NCBI GenBank assembly: GCA_031772625.1
Contig: CM062813.1
Location: 764,832,720 to 764,896,719, forward strand
Direction: 5' to 3'
DNA: 64,000 nt
From: Pinus tabuliformis
Taxonomy: Eukaryota > Streptophyta > Pinopsida > Pinales > Pinaceae
Below the pieces are notes generated by a model, which was not told the origin of the DNA, did no database searches, and saw only the letters and a program-made list of their open reading frames with translations. Below, piece after piece: positions 30,084-39,456 of this stretch. Within the stretch, counting starts at the first letter, position 1, and the number at the start of each line of letters is the position of its first letter. The translations under genes were made by a program, and so were the position numbers.

Positions 30084-33000
30084 TTATGCATAATATTTCT
30101 TCAGATACAGCCCGTTGCGGGGCTTGTCAAGAGGATTTCCTTCATAATCAATCAACTCATATGCGCCCTTTTGTAAAACTCTTTTCACGATGTAGGGGCC
30201 TAACCACATAGATTCGAGTTTCCCTGCCCCCAGCTTATCCTTAGCTTGATCGTAGAGCAGTACTAAATCTCCCTCAACAAAGGAACGAGGATGAATATTC
30301 TGGTCGAAGTGAGCCTTGACTCTCTTCTTCTGCACTTCGATAGCCAGAGAAGCCAAACAACGAGTCTCGTCTAACCGTTCTAGGTAAAGAAGCCGTTCCT
30401 CCACCGGAGTGGTGTTGGGAAGTAACTCGACAGCTAATTTTAATGAAGGAATCTCGCATTTGACGGGAAGGGTAGCCTCCAGTCCATAAACCAACTGGAA
30501 AGGAGTGAAACCGGTGGCATCCTTCACAGAAGTCCGGTAGGCCCACAAGGCTGGGAAAAGCATAAGGTGCCAGTTAGACTTGTGCGTATTGACGGTGCGC
30601 TGAAGCATAGTGATCAAAACTTTGTTCACGGCTTCAACTTGACCGTTAGATTGTGGATAGTACGGTGACGAACTATCTTGGCGCAAGCCTAGTTGGGTTG
30701 TTAGCTCCGTCATCATATGATTTCGGAAATGCTTTCCATGATCTGTAACGATAGCCTGAGGGACTCCGAAACGAGTGATAACATGATTGAATAAAAACTG
30801 CGCCGCTGTGTGACCGTCTTCGTTCAATGTAGGCATCGCTTCGGCCCACTTGGTGAAATAATCCACAGCAACGATAATGTACCCATGCCCCCCGGCCGAA
30901 CGAGGGTTACAGGATGTATAATCGATGCCCCATTTGGCAAATGGACCTACGGTTACAACAGGGTGCAGTGGTGCAACAGGTGCACGCATCTTCCGGTGGT
31001 AAACCTGGCATTCATGACATGCACGTACAGCAAGGATGCAATCCTTGAAGATGGAAGGCCAGAAATAACCAGCCCGGAGGATCTTCTGGGCGGTAGCATA
31101 TCCGGACATATGGCCGCCACAAGCGCCGGAGTGGCAGTCATTCAAGACTCGCTCAGCCTCCTCGAGAGTTAAGCATCGGCGAAGAACAGAATCGACGCCG
31201 AGGCGGTACAGGGTATCGCCCAAGATACGATATGGTTGAGCTTGGTGACGAATTCGTCGTCGAGCATCTTTCGATACGTTGGGACGGAACGAAGACGTCT
31301 GTAAATATACGATAATATCCCCGTACCACGGGTCGAGGGTGCTGATGAGAAACAAAGTTTCATCCGGAATATGCTCCTCTGAGCGGGATGGTGCAGAGTG
31401 AGATGGTAAGGAACAGAGCAGTTCAGCAAAGACCAGAGATTTCTTAGACTTGGCTGCAGTGAATTCCAAGTCGAACTCTTGGAGGATTACAATCCACTTC
31501 GAGTATTTGCCCCCCAGCAGCTGACGTGACAAAATGTAGGTCATGGGGTTGCAATCAGAGATCACGGTCGTTGTGCGCAACAGGATATAATGCCGGAATC
31601 GTTGGACGGCACAGACAGCTGCCAATGCCAACTTTTCGACGTATGCGTAGCGAGTTTCCGTATCCAGAAGGTTGCGGCTAAGATAATAGATAACATGCTC
31701 GGTGCCAGCATCATCGTCCTGCACTAGAACCATACCGATGGTGGTGTCAGCGGCAGCTAAATAGAGAATATAGTCGCGGTGATAGTTCGGAGGTCTTAAG
31801 AGCGGAGCTGAGACAAGAAGGTCTTTAAGGCGCTCAAAAGACTCCTGGGCGATGGCATCCCAACGAAAGGGTGTGTCTCGCTTTAATAATCGCGTGAAGC
31901 CTTTAGCCACCTCGGCATAATTCGGGATAAATCGTCTGAGAAAATTAGCTTTTCCCTGCAAGCTCTGCAATTGCTGCAAAGAGGCAGGGGGAGGAAGATT
32001 CAAAATGGCCTCAACTTTGAGGGGATCCAAGCGGATGCCTTCTCGGGAGACGATGAACCCGAGTAGTCGGCCAGCTTCCACGCAGAAGACACACTTGTGC
32101 GGATTAAGTCGAATACGGTAGTGTCGACAGCGGAGGAAGATTTCGCGTAAATGAGATGGATGGTCTTGACGTTTAGCTGAATGAGCTGGGAGGTCATCCA
32201 GGTAAGGCTGTACGATGTGTCGGATATCATGAAAAGCATACGACATCGCACGCTGGAAAGTGGCACCGGCATTTTTGAGACCGAAAGGGAGCTTCTTATA
32301 AGCGAAGGTACCCCAAGGACAAATGAAAGCTGTCTTGTGCTGGTCTGCGGGGGCTATGTTGATCTGGTTGTAACCAGAGAAGCCGTCCATAAAGGAATAA
32401 ATCTCGCTTCCCGCGCAGTCATCAATAAGCTGATCAATAAAAGGCGTAGGAAAGTTATCTTTTGGACAGGCGCGGTTGATATCGCGGTAGTCAACACAGA
32501 CCCGAATAGTACCCTGCTTTTTATTTACAGGGACTATATTGGATACCCATTCCGTGAGGGGAATGGCATAAATGAAACCAGCTCGAAGAAGCTTTTCAAC
32601 TTCGGCCTTGATGGCTGCAGCCTTTCGAGGGTGCACCGGACGTAAGCGCTGACGGACAGGCCTAGCGCCTGGGTAAGTAGGAATTTCGTGCACCACAATA
32701 CTAGGGTCGATGCCAGGCATTTCCTTGTAAGACCATGCAAAGACATCCCGGAATTCACGAAATAAAGCGGTATAAAGTTGAACTTCCTCAGGAGTGCATG
32801 TGACTCCAACGAAAATATTCTCGACAATCCCTGGTTTGACAAAGATGTCGATTGGCTGGGTTTGCGTTATATTTCCCAAATTTCCCTCCGACGACACTTG
32901 ATATAGCTGGATAGGTGTTTGGAGAGGCGGAGATGGGACACATGAAGCAAACCGCTCGAGACATGCGGCCATTTCCGGATGGGGAGGGAGAAATGAAGAG

Positions 33001-34931
33001 CGATGGTGGTGATCTGACCAAGGGAGCTCTTCTAGAGACATAATCTCTATAATGGCCTCATCGGACGGGAAAATCTCTTTCAAAGGGTCCGAAGTAGGCT
33101 CATCTCCTAACCATGGGAAATGATCATATGAATTGGGAACACTGCTTGGAAAAGCAGGTTCAGGGGGTGGAGCCGATGCAGCGACAATCTCGATGTAATT
33201 GAGCTCGGCGGGACTCAATGGCATCATATCGCCCCAAGAGTCTTCCTGATTCGGGGGAGGAAGAACCCATGGATCTGAACGTACAGAGATCATATTGACA
33301 GAGGCGAAATTGGGAGGTGGGAGGGGAAAGACTCCCATCAAAGCAGGATCTTTGAAAAGTCCGGCTCCCACACTTTCTAAGGACTTGGAGGTATGCTCCA
33401 CAAATGGCACATTACCTTCGGAGGAAGAGGCGAAGAAAGAGAGCTGGTCCACCGTGACAATCTTTCCTTGGTGAGGGAAACGAATGACACGGAATAAGGA
33501 GGACGCTACGGCCTGCATGGCATATGTCCAGCTGCGGCCGAGGAGGAGGTTGTACGTGAGATTTGCGTCAACGACCTCTACCTCTACTTCGACTGTCTTG
33601 CCTTCTAAGGAAATGGGTAAACGTTGGAGAATACCGTAAGGGCGAGATTCTCTTCCATCGAACGCTTCTAGGGTCGTAGGAGACTGACTCAGAGCGGGGG
33701 AACCAATAGCCTTCCAGCAAGCGACTGACATGATACAGGTTGAGGCACCTTCATCAATAACGGTACGATGAATCGTTTTGCTATTAATGATGACCTGGAT
33801 AAGGAATGCTACTTGGTGAGGCAGTCTCTGGGAAAAACCCTCGAGATCAAAAGTAATCAAATCCAAATCTGCCGGGTCGATACCACCAATGGCTGATAGC
33901 AGGGACTTCCTCTGTGAGGGGCAGCTCTGGAGGACTTCTAACGTGGACATAGCAGACGGAGCCTGAGCTAAGTCCTCGACAATGCTATAGTGCTGGGCGG
34001 CACGAGCATTGGGGTTATAGGATGACTTCCTGAGTACACCTTTAGGAGGGGGTCGGGGGATCGTCTCAGTGCTGGGCCGTTCGATGTGAAGGGGACCAGA
34101 ACTGGACGGAGGAGCGCTGGAGGGAATCTCCGGCTCCTTCCCAGCTGAAGAAGGATAATCTTTTGCTCGAGTCGAAACATGGATGGGAATGGTGCCAGCC
34201 ATGAACACTTGAGAACCGAACGAGGAAGAGGACTGAGAGGGGTCAGCCACCAGATGCGTCTGTTGGGAAGGGAAAGGTTCTTTCAACACGGCAGGAGGTC
34301 CAGGAGCGCCTTTCAATAACCGACTAACTTCGGACCGCCTAGGGCAGTCTTTGGTATAGTGATCTTCCTCACAGATGAGGCAAGGGTACTTAGGTTTTCG
34401 CTTGGCTCCATCTTCAGATGAATTTTTAGAAGGTTCCTGATTGGGTTGTTTATTCTCATTTTTCGGTTTTCCTTTTCCCTTCCCTTTCCCTTTCGAGGAT
34501 TTGTCCGCCGCGGTGGACTGAACGGCGTTAACCTCTGAGGTACTAACAGAATTCGATGGGCCCTGAGAAGCATTTTCATTGGAAGCATTTTGCTTTTGCT
34601 TTCCAGGGTTTGCGGAGGATTTCTTCGACGACGAGTTGACAGAGCCAATGACTCCATCTACTGATGGTTTCGGCGGAGCCTTGGTCTGCCCAGGCCTCGG
34701 AGCATCTGGAAAATACTCATATAGAGTACCTGACTGAGAATAGACTAAGTCTAGGTACTGAGCTCGCGCGATCGCTTGCTCTTCAGTAACACAAGCTCCC
34801 ATGGCAATATCTTTTGCAATTTTGGGCACAAAGGAGGTTGTAAACCAGTCGGTCAGGAGTTGATCAGGAATCCAGAATTTGATCAAACGACGACGCCTTC
34901 TCCATTCATGTATATGATCAGAGATATGCAT
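30084..34931 (-). CDS. pol: Tat-like Gag C-terminus, protease, RT, RNase H and integrase
   Basis: This 1615-codon frame continues the gag frame after one TAG. Visible in order: end of the Gag core (residues 1-65), a Lys/Gly-rich linker, a CCHC knuckle CLICEEDHYTKDC (184-196), protease VIDEGAS (Asp about 393), RT with YSFMDGFSGYNQI and Y-L-D-D (910-913), RNase H (about 1050-1175), integrase with H1267, H1274, C1305, C1308 and the triad D1337 (WGIDY), D1397 (VTDHG), E1433 (GQVEA), and a GPY-type tail WLGPYIVKRV. It ends in TAA just before the second RNase H. All key residues appear present. It is the best-preserved pol here and supports recent activity of the family. Confidence 0.94.
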   Translation of the reverse strand: MHISDHIHEWRRRRRLIKFWIPDQLLTDWFTTSFVPKIAKDIAMGACVTEEQAIARAQYLDLVYSQSGTLYEYFPDAPRPGQTKAPPKPSVDGVIGSVNSSSKKSSANPGKQKQNASNENASQGPSNSVSTSEVNAVQSTAADKSSKGKGKGKGKPKNENKQPNQEPSKNSSEDGAKRKPKYPCLICEEDHYTKDCPRRSEVSRLLKGAPGPPAVLKEPFPSQQTHLVADPSQSSSSFGSQVFMAGTIPIHVSTRAKDYPSSAGKEPEIPSSAPPSSSGPLHIERPSTETIPRPPPKGVLRKSSYNPNARAAQHYSIVEDLAQAPSAMSTLEVLQSCPSQRKSLLSAIGGIDPADLDLITFDLEGFSQRLPHQVAFLIQVIINSKTIHRTVIDEGASTCIMSVACWKAIGSPALSQSPTTLEAFDGRESRPYGILQRLPISLEGKTVEVEVEVVDANLTYNLLLGRSWTYAMQAVASSLFRVIRFPHQGKIVTVDQLSFFASSSEGNVPFVEHTSKSLESVGAGLFKDPALMGVFPLPPPNFASVNMISVRSDPWVLPPPNQEDSWGDMMPLSPAELNYIEIVAASAPPPEPAFPSSVPNSYDHFPWLGDEPTSDPLKEIFPSDEAIIEIMSLEELPWSDHHHRSSFLPPHPEMAACLERFASCVPSPPLQTPIQLYQVSSEGNLGNITQTQPIDIFVKPGIVENIFVGVTCTPEEVQLYTALFREFRDVFAWSYKEMPGIDPSIVVHEIPTYPGARPVRQRLRPVHPRKAAAIKAEVEKLLRAGFIYAIPLTEWVSNIVPVNKKQGTIRVCVDYRDINRACPKDNFPTPFIDQLIDDCAGSEIYSFMDGFSGYNQINIAPADQHKTAFICPWGTFAYKKLPFGLKNAGATFQRAMSYAFHDIRHIVQPYLDDLPAHSAKRQDHPSHLREIFLRCRHYRIRLNPHKCVFCVEAGRLLGFIVSREGIRLDPLKVEAILNLPPPASLQQLQSLQGKANFLRRFIPNYAEVAKGFTRLLKRDTPFRWDAIAQESFERLKDLLVSAPLLRPPNYHRDYILYLAAADTTIGMVLVQDDDAGTEHVIYYLSRNLLDTETRYAYVEKLALAAVCAVQRFRHYILLRTTTVISDCNPMTYILSRQLLGGKYSKWIVILQEFDLEFTAAKSKKSLVFAELLCSLPSHSAPSRSEEHIPDETLFLISTLDPWYGDIIVYLQTSSFRPNVSKDARRRIRHQAQPYRILGDTLYRLGVDSVLRRCLTLEEAERVLNDCHSGACGGHMSGYATAQKILRAGYFWPSIFKDCILAVRACHECQVYHRKMRAPVAPLHPVVTVGPFAKWGIDYTSCNPRSAGGHGYIIVAVDYFTKWAEAMPTLNEDGHTAAQFLFNHVITRFGVPQAIVTDHGKHFRNHMMTELTTQLGLRQDSSSPYYPQSNGQVEAVNKVLITMLQRTVNTHKSNWHLMLFPALWAYRTSVKDATGFTPFQLVYGLEATLPVKCEIPSLKLAVELLPNTTPVEERLLYLERLDETRCLASLAIEVQKKRVKAHFDQNIHPRSFVEGDLVLLYDQAKDKLGAGKLESMWLGPYIVKRVLQKGAYELIDYEGNPLDKPRNGLYLKKYYA

Positions 34932-34940
34932 AGCCGTGTC

Positions 34941-37385
34941 CTATTTCAAAGACGTGAGGAGATTAGTCCCAGTCTCGTACCGAATGGGCAACTGAAAATG
35001 GGTTAAAAATGCCATAGCTAACGAGTTGAAGTCTTGAAACATACCGCGATTCAGCTCAATATACCATTTGGCTGCTGCATCGGTGAGAGTCCTCTGAAAG
35101 TGGCAAAGCCGGATAGAGTCATCAAGCCATGAGTTCGATGAACACCAAAGATGATAAGTCATAACATGTGCTTGAGGATCCTCTCCTGCCTTACCGTCAA
35201 ACTTTGGACAATCACCAGGTATTTTAGTTGGAACCGGCGGCCAATATGGATTATGCAAAATGGGATCATTTGTTAACTTGGACACATCCGGAAGTTCCAA
35301 TGTCGCTAAAAATGGCAGCTGAGGATTAAAGGACATCCGAGGCTGAGGGTTCCAACCAGATGGTGGTTGCCCCCAAGGATCTTGTCCAGATGGACCTGGC
35401 CCGAAAGGGCCTGGAGCATAAGAACTTTGTCCCGACGGACCTGGCCCGAAAGGGCCAGGCGCATAAGGACCTTGTCCCGACGGGCCGGGCCCAAAAGGGC
35501 CGGGCGCGTAGGGACCTTGTCCAGAGGGGTTCTGTCCATACGGATTTTGTCCATATGCGGATGATTGACCCTGATACTGCCCCCCAGCACCCCATGTATT
35601 AGCAGCTTGACCCGCAGGTGCGCCATATTGATAGTTTTGGTAAGGAGTGACCTGTGGTTGCTGATAATTTTGATACGGAGCAAACTGATTTTGCCCCTGG
35701 GGTTGCTGGTAGCCATATGGTTGCTGGGCCCCATACGGAGCCTGATAGGCAGGCTGCGTTTGGTAAGGAGGTTGATAACCTGTTTGAGTTTGAGGCCCAG
35801 GGTAATGTCCTTGAACCGGCTGGGGTTGAACCATCTGTCCCGAAGGTTGACTTGGTTGGATTTGAGATGGGCCTGGTTGGCCAGCAGGATAAACTTGCTG
35901 GGCACCAGGTTGTCCATGCGCCACCAAGGGTGGTCTTTGCGGAACGGATGACTGAGCTGGCTGGATAGCTGGTTGACGCCGAGGTTGGCCAGCTTGTCCA
36001 GCTGGACGATTAGGGCGGACAGCGGGTTGACCTTGCTGCGTAGAAGGTTGGCCCGTTTGCCCCCCAGGGTGACCAGACTGAGCAGAGGGCTGGGCTTGCT
36101 GCATAGCAGGCTGCCCTCCTTGGTGCATAGGCTGAGCAGAGGGTTGGCCTTGCTGTATAGCAGGTTGCCCCCCTTGCCCAGAAGGATTCATGGATTGAGC
36201 AGTGGGTTGACCCTGCTGAACATAGGGTTGCCCACCCTGCCCAAGAGGATATCCCTGCTGGACTGCTGGTTGATTTTGAGGATTATAAGCTGACCCAGTT
36301 TGTCCAGATGGGTACCCTTGCTGGAAACCGGGTTGGCCTTGCTGAACGTAAGGCTGCCCTGGTTGTCCAGTCGGGTAACCTTGCTGAGTACCAGGTTGCC
36401 CTGGATACCCAGTAGGTTGACCTTGATACGAATACGACGGACCTCCAATGGCCGAGGGTTGTCCCTGGTAGGGTTGTCCCTGTGGGCCCCCAGATTGTCC
36501 TGGGTAAGGCGGGCCATAAAGTGGTTGCCCTTGAGGGGTTTGCACATAAGGCGGCTGGCCTTGATTGGGTGGTCCGTGAGGCTGTACGGGAGGATCCCGG
36601 TTCCCATAAAAAACATGAGAGGTGGGGTCGTACCTCATGTTCAAAGGTTCCTCATTTTCTTCGAAAGGACGATGAGGAAGGACTGAAATGCTCTCGAGGT
36701 ACTCACCATTCTCATCATAATAAAAGAGGGGACCTTCGTAATCCGGGTCCGTAATGGGTTGCCCAAAAGCATCATACGGTCCTGCTCCTGGAATGCCACC
36801 AGAAAAGGGACCAGCTTCAGGGTTTGTAGATGAGGACGCCGGTACAGCACTGACGACCGGAGTCGAACGTGCTACACAGACGGTGGGTCTAGTGGGAACT
36901 GAGGTAACGGGCGTGTTAAGCCCTGACGTAAGGGGTGTACTAAGGGGTTGCGAAACGAAGGGCCCGGTGGAGGCGATGAGACTAGGATCCCATATAGTCG
37001 TAGAAGTAGTCCTAGCGGCTATCCTATCCCTCACTGATTGATATCGTGGAGGGAGTGGAGAGGAAGCCGGGATCGGGGTCTCAATGTCGGTCGCCACGGG
37101 CGTCTCACCGGTGCTAGAAGCTGTCTCATCCATAGGGGAAGTAGACATCGGAGACGACATACCGAGAGGAGTACGAGGGGTACGAGGGGTATAATCGGGC
37201 TCCCAGATAGGATTCCAATCTTCTATGTAATCTGCGTCGCCTGGGGCACGTACGTTGATGGGCTGGATACTCGGAATGACAGGAAGAGTATCGCTTACAA
37301 CTGGTACCTCAGGAGCAACCGAAGATGGAGAGCCTTGATCGCTTGGATCGGGGGTGGACGGGTCAGCCAGGATGACAAACCCCAC
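34941..37385 (-). CDS. gag: Tat-like Gag with long prion-like Q/G/P/Y region
   Basis: This 814-codon open frame ends at a TAG (34941-34943) that looks like a CAG changed by one transition, inside the Gag core. The frame then continues unbroken as the ORF at 34931. The left end of the frame is GTG, not ATG; a CCCTTAG acceptor just upstream suggests a spliced start, or the first internal ATG (about residue 75) is used. Residues about 270-690 are low-complexity Gln/Gly/Pro/Tyr-rich sequence (QQGQP, YQGQP, GYQQPQG) with a three-copy 15-residue repeat. The Gag core follows (PEVSKLTNDP-like start, WYIELNRGMFQDFNSLAMAF, FLTHFQLPIRYETG). Gag forms the particle. The disordered part may aid assembly or condensation. 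Confidence 0.9.
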   Translation of the reverse strand: MGFVILADPSTPDPSDQGSPSSVAPEVPVVSDTLPVIPSIQPINVRAPGDADYIEDWNPIWEPDYTPRTPRTPLGMSSPMSTSPMDETASSTGETPVATDIETPIPASSPLPPRYQSVRDRIAARTTSTTIWDPSLIASTGPFVSQPLSTPLTSGLNTPVTSVPTRPTVCVARSTPVVSAVPASSSTNPEAGPFSGGIPGAGPYDAFGQPITDPDYEGPLFYYDENGEYLESISVLPHRPFEENEEPLNMRYDPTSHVFYGNRDPPVQPHGPPNQGQPPYVQTPQGQPLYGPPYPGQSGGPQGQPYQGQPSAIGGPSYSYQGQPTGYPGQPGTQQGYPTGQPGQPYVQQGQPGFQQGYPSGQTGSAYNPQNQPAVQQGYPLGQGGQPYVQQGQPTAQSMNPSGQGGQPAIQQGQPSAQPMHQGGQPAMQQAQPSAQSGHPGGQTGQPSTQQGQPAVRPNRPAGQAGQPRRQPAIQPAQSSVPQRPPLVAHGQPGAQQVYPAGQPGPSQIQPSQPSGQMVQPQPVQGHYPGPQTQTGYQPPYQTQPAYQAPYGAQQPYGYQQPQGQNQFAPYQNYQQPQVTPYQNYQYGAPAGQAANTWGAGGQYQGQSSAYGQNPYGQNPSGQGPYAPGPFGPGPSGQGPYAPGPFGPGPSGQSSYAPGPFGPGPSGQDPWGQPPSGWNPQPRMSFNPQLPFLATLELPDVSKLTNDPILHNPYWPPVPTKIPGDCPKFDGKAGEDPQAHVMTYHLWCSSNSWLDDSIRLCHFQRTLTDAAAKWYIELNRGMFQDFNSLAMAFLTHFQLPIRYETGTNLLTSLK
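35381..35515 (-). repeat. 45-bp minisatellite in gag, three copies
   Basis: Units start at 35381, 35426 and 35471 with a partial fourth at 35516, period exactly 45 bp. On the minus strand each encodes a variant of the 15-residue unit SGQGPYAPGPFGPGP. Each unit includes an inverted repeat GGCCC-GAAA-GGGCC (35398-35411 and equivalents). The exact multiple of three keeps the gag frame open. Confidence 0.9.
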
Positions 37386-39435
37386 ACAAAAACCTAAGGG
37401 AAACTAACGATAGACAACCCTACTCAAACTAGCGCACACAAGATCTAACAGGAAATGTTATCGTGGCCGAATAAATTTTTTAAGACATTGGAATTAGACT
37501 TGACCTTTTCATGTTTCAAGAGTCGAGAAAAGGACGAAAAGATGACTCCAGTCTCCTTCGAATATTTAATGAGCACGAAGTGACAAGACGCTCACTTACA
37601 CCTTTTCATTTAGGGAGTCCGAAAAGGATCAAAAGTGACTGCTCTGGAGATTCTAGGTAAAAGGTGTGCCAGACTTTTCGCAAAACCACAGAATACTTTT
37701 TAGGGTACGGGTGGTCAATCTTCGTGAATGCTGTGTTCACTGCATTGCGAATCGTAAGGCGGCAGACTCGGCTTCCTATGGATCAAGGATAAAAGCCTAG
37801 TGGGGTCTCCCTATATACGCGACGGTACGTGGGAGCACAGTCTGTGTTAGACCACTATCGAGTCACAGAAGGAGGAATCACCCAACCGTAATGTGAAACA
37901 ACAGTGACTATGTTTAAAGACGCCGGAACACGTCTCTAACCTAGACCTCTAGATATTTGCGTTTAGTTCCAATGCGTTTTTAGATTCATTCGGTTCATTT
38001 TATAGTTGATCTTGAGATTAAGTTTCGATTTCAGGTCCTATCGTATGTTCTCTCACAATTACCTAGATGCAAACTACATGTCAAAGAGAATCATTTTGTT
38101 CGATGAATTCTAGCTATAGAAGGGTAAAGAGATTTCAATCAAACAAAACGAACTCAATCAATCAAACAGCCTAATGCAACTAAAAGCGAGGAAAGGAAAC
38201 TTTTTCTTTTGAAAATGCAAATCAATGAAACATTCTTTTCCTTTTCAATTTTTAAAAGCAAAGCCACTAGTTTGATTTTCTTTCAGTGACACAAAGCATC
38301 TAAAATAATTTGGAGGAACCAGAACACCAAGCAAAATGCAATTGCCTAATGAAAGCACACAAAGTTCCCAAAACACTCAACAAAGATTCCCAAATCAAAA
38401 GGAAAACTAAGTCCTGCACGAGCTATGTGATCTAAGCTCGGCAAGTCAAGCAAGGATTGCAAGCAAGGAGAGAGCGAAAAACACTCGGAAACACAACCCA
38501 AAGCACTTCAACAATCACTGAACAAGTGCACAAACGAATCTGAAGTTGGCTGATCAAACAAGCAAACAAGATCCCTACGGAAGGCTTGACACACACACGG
38601 CCACTAGATACCCTAGGGCTAGAGTGCAAAATCAACAGAAAAGGGCAAACACCCGAAGGATGAGAGTTACAACCAGTCAATTAGAGACTCAAAACCATTC
38701 AGCAATCGAAAAAGTGACGGTGTAAACACAAACCAAGCAGCGAAAGCAAAAGGGAAGGTGTTCGCAAAACCAAAAACTAAGCAAAAACGGAACCCTATGG
38801 ATCCAGACTTCGCAATCAAGGAGTTCAGAGTTCAGACAGTGAAAAGCAAGTCACAAAGCAGGTGGAGAGAAGAAGGGATAGTCAAAGCAAGAGGTTCAGG
38901 AGGCTAATTTGGTCAAAAATGAACTTTACAGGACCAGCGCGGGTAGCCTTCAGCAACTCGGCGCTGACAGGAGGAGCCCTGTAGCAACTTTGCGACGTCA
39001 GCGCGGAAGGACAAGGATAAAGCGCGCTGTCTCAGAAAAACGAGGTCAGCGCGAAAAGAAACCACACAGATGTGATGACACAGATCACAAAGAAGCGGGG
39101 ACGCGATGCCAGCGCGGAAGGGCACGAATAAAGCGCGCTGTCTCTAAAAACGAGGTCAGCGCGACTGTTAGACGTAAGGGCGCGATGAAAAGGATACCAA
39201 AGGAACAAGGGCGCGATGTCAGCGCGACTGTTCTGAATTAAAACGCGCTGAGGATAAAAAACAAGCAAAGCCAAAGCAAAAACTTCCCAAACCAAAAGCA
39301 AAAGCCTTCTAACAATCAAGACACTTCCCAGATGTACCCAGAAAGTTTATAAGCAGAGAGACAATCCCAGAATCTCGGAAAAAGAGACCAATCAAAGTCA
39401 AACACAAAAGTGGACTCAAGAGACAAAAAGGCTGA
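37386..39435 (-). other. Untranslated leader of the Tat-like element
   Basis: Two kilobases without a supported gene lie between the primer site and gag. The left part has GAGTCCGAAAAGG-type units (37520, 37615) shared with the region near the antisense promoter. The middle is A-rich on the + strand. The right part (38935-39250) holds an array of CAGCGCG/CGCGCTG motifs. Long leaders with an intron are known for Ogre-type relatives. A possible acceptor CCCTTAG lies just before the gag frame on the minus strand. Confidence 0.65.
38935..39250. repeat. Array of CAGCGCG/CGCGCTG motifs in the leader
   Basis: CAGCGCG starts at 38935, 38999, 39047, 39110, 39157 and 39220. Its reverse complement CGCGCTG starts at 39023, 39134 and 39244. 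Two longer units (38999-39053 and 39110-39163) share the order CAGCGCGGAAGG, AAAGCGCGCTGTCTC, AAAAACGAGGTCAGCGCG. They form a tandem pair of about 111-bp period with potential stem-loops. Nine hits of a 7-mer pair in 316 bp is far above chance. Confidence 0.9.
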
Positions 39436-39453
39436 TCCCCAGCGGAGTCGCCA
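39436..39453 (-). promoter_or_regulatory. Primer binding site, Arg tRNA type
   Basis: On the minus strand the 18 bases are TGGCGACTCCGCTGGGGA, three bases after the LTR end. This is the form known from Ogre/Tat-type elements and assigned to Arg tRNA. It fixes the orientation and the lineage. Confidence 0.88.
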
Positions 39454-39456
39454 AAT

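Noticed and set aside
34941-34943. Programmed readthrough stop between Gag and Pol
   Set aside because: The codon lies inside the Gag core before the zinc knuckle, not at the Gag-Pol border; a CAG-to-TAG mutation is simpler.
35565-37397. Several + strand ORFs (for example 35565-35951, 36300-36686, 37038-37397)
   Set aside because: They are antisense shadows of the repetitive gag frame, with no domain and codon content forced by the gag repeats.
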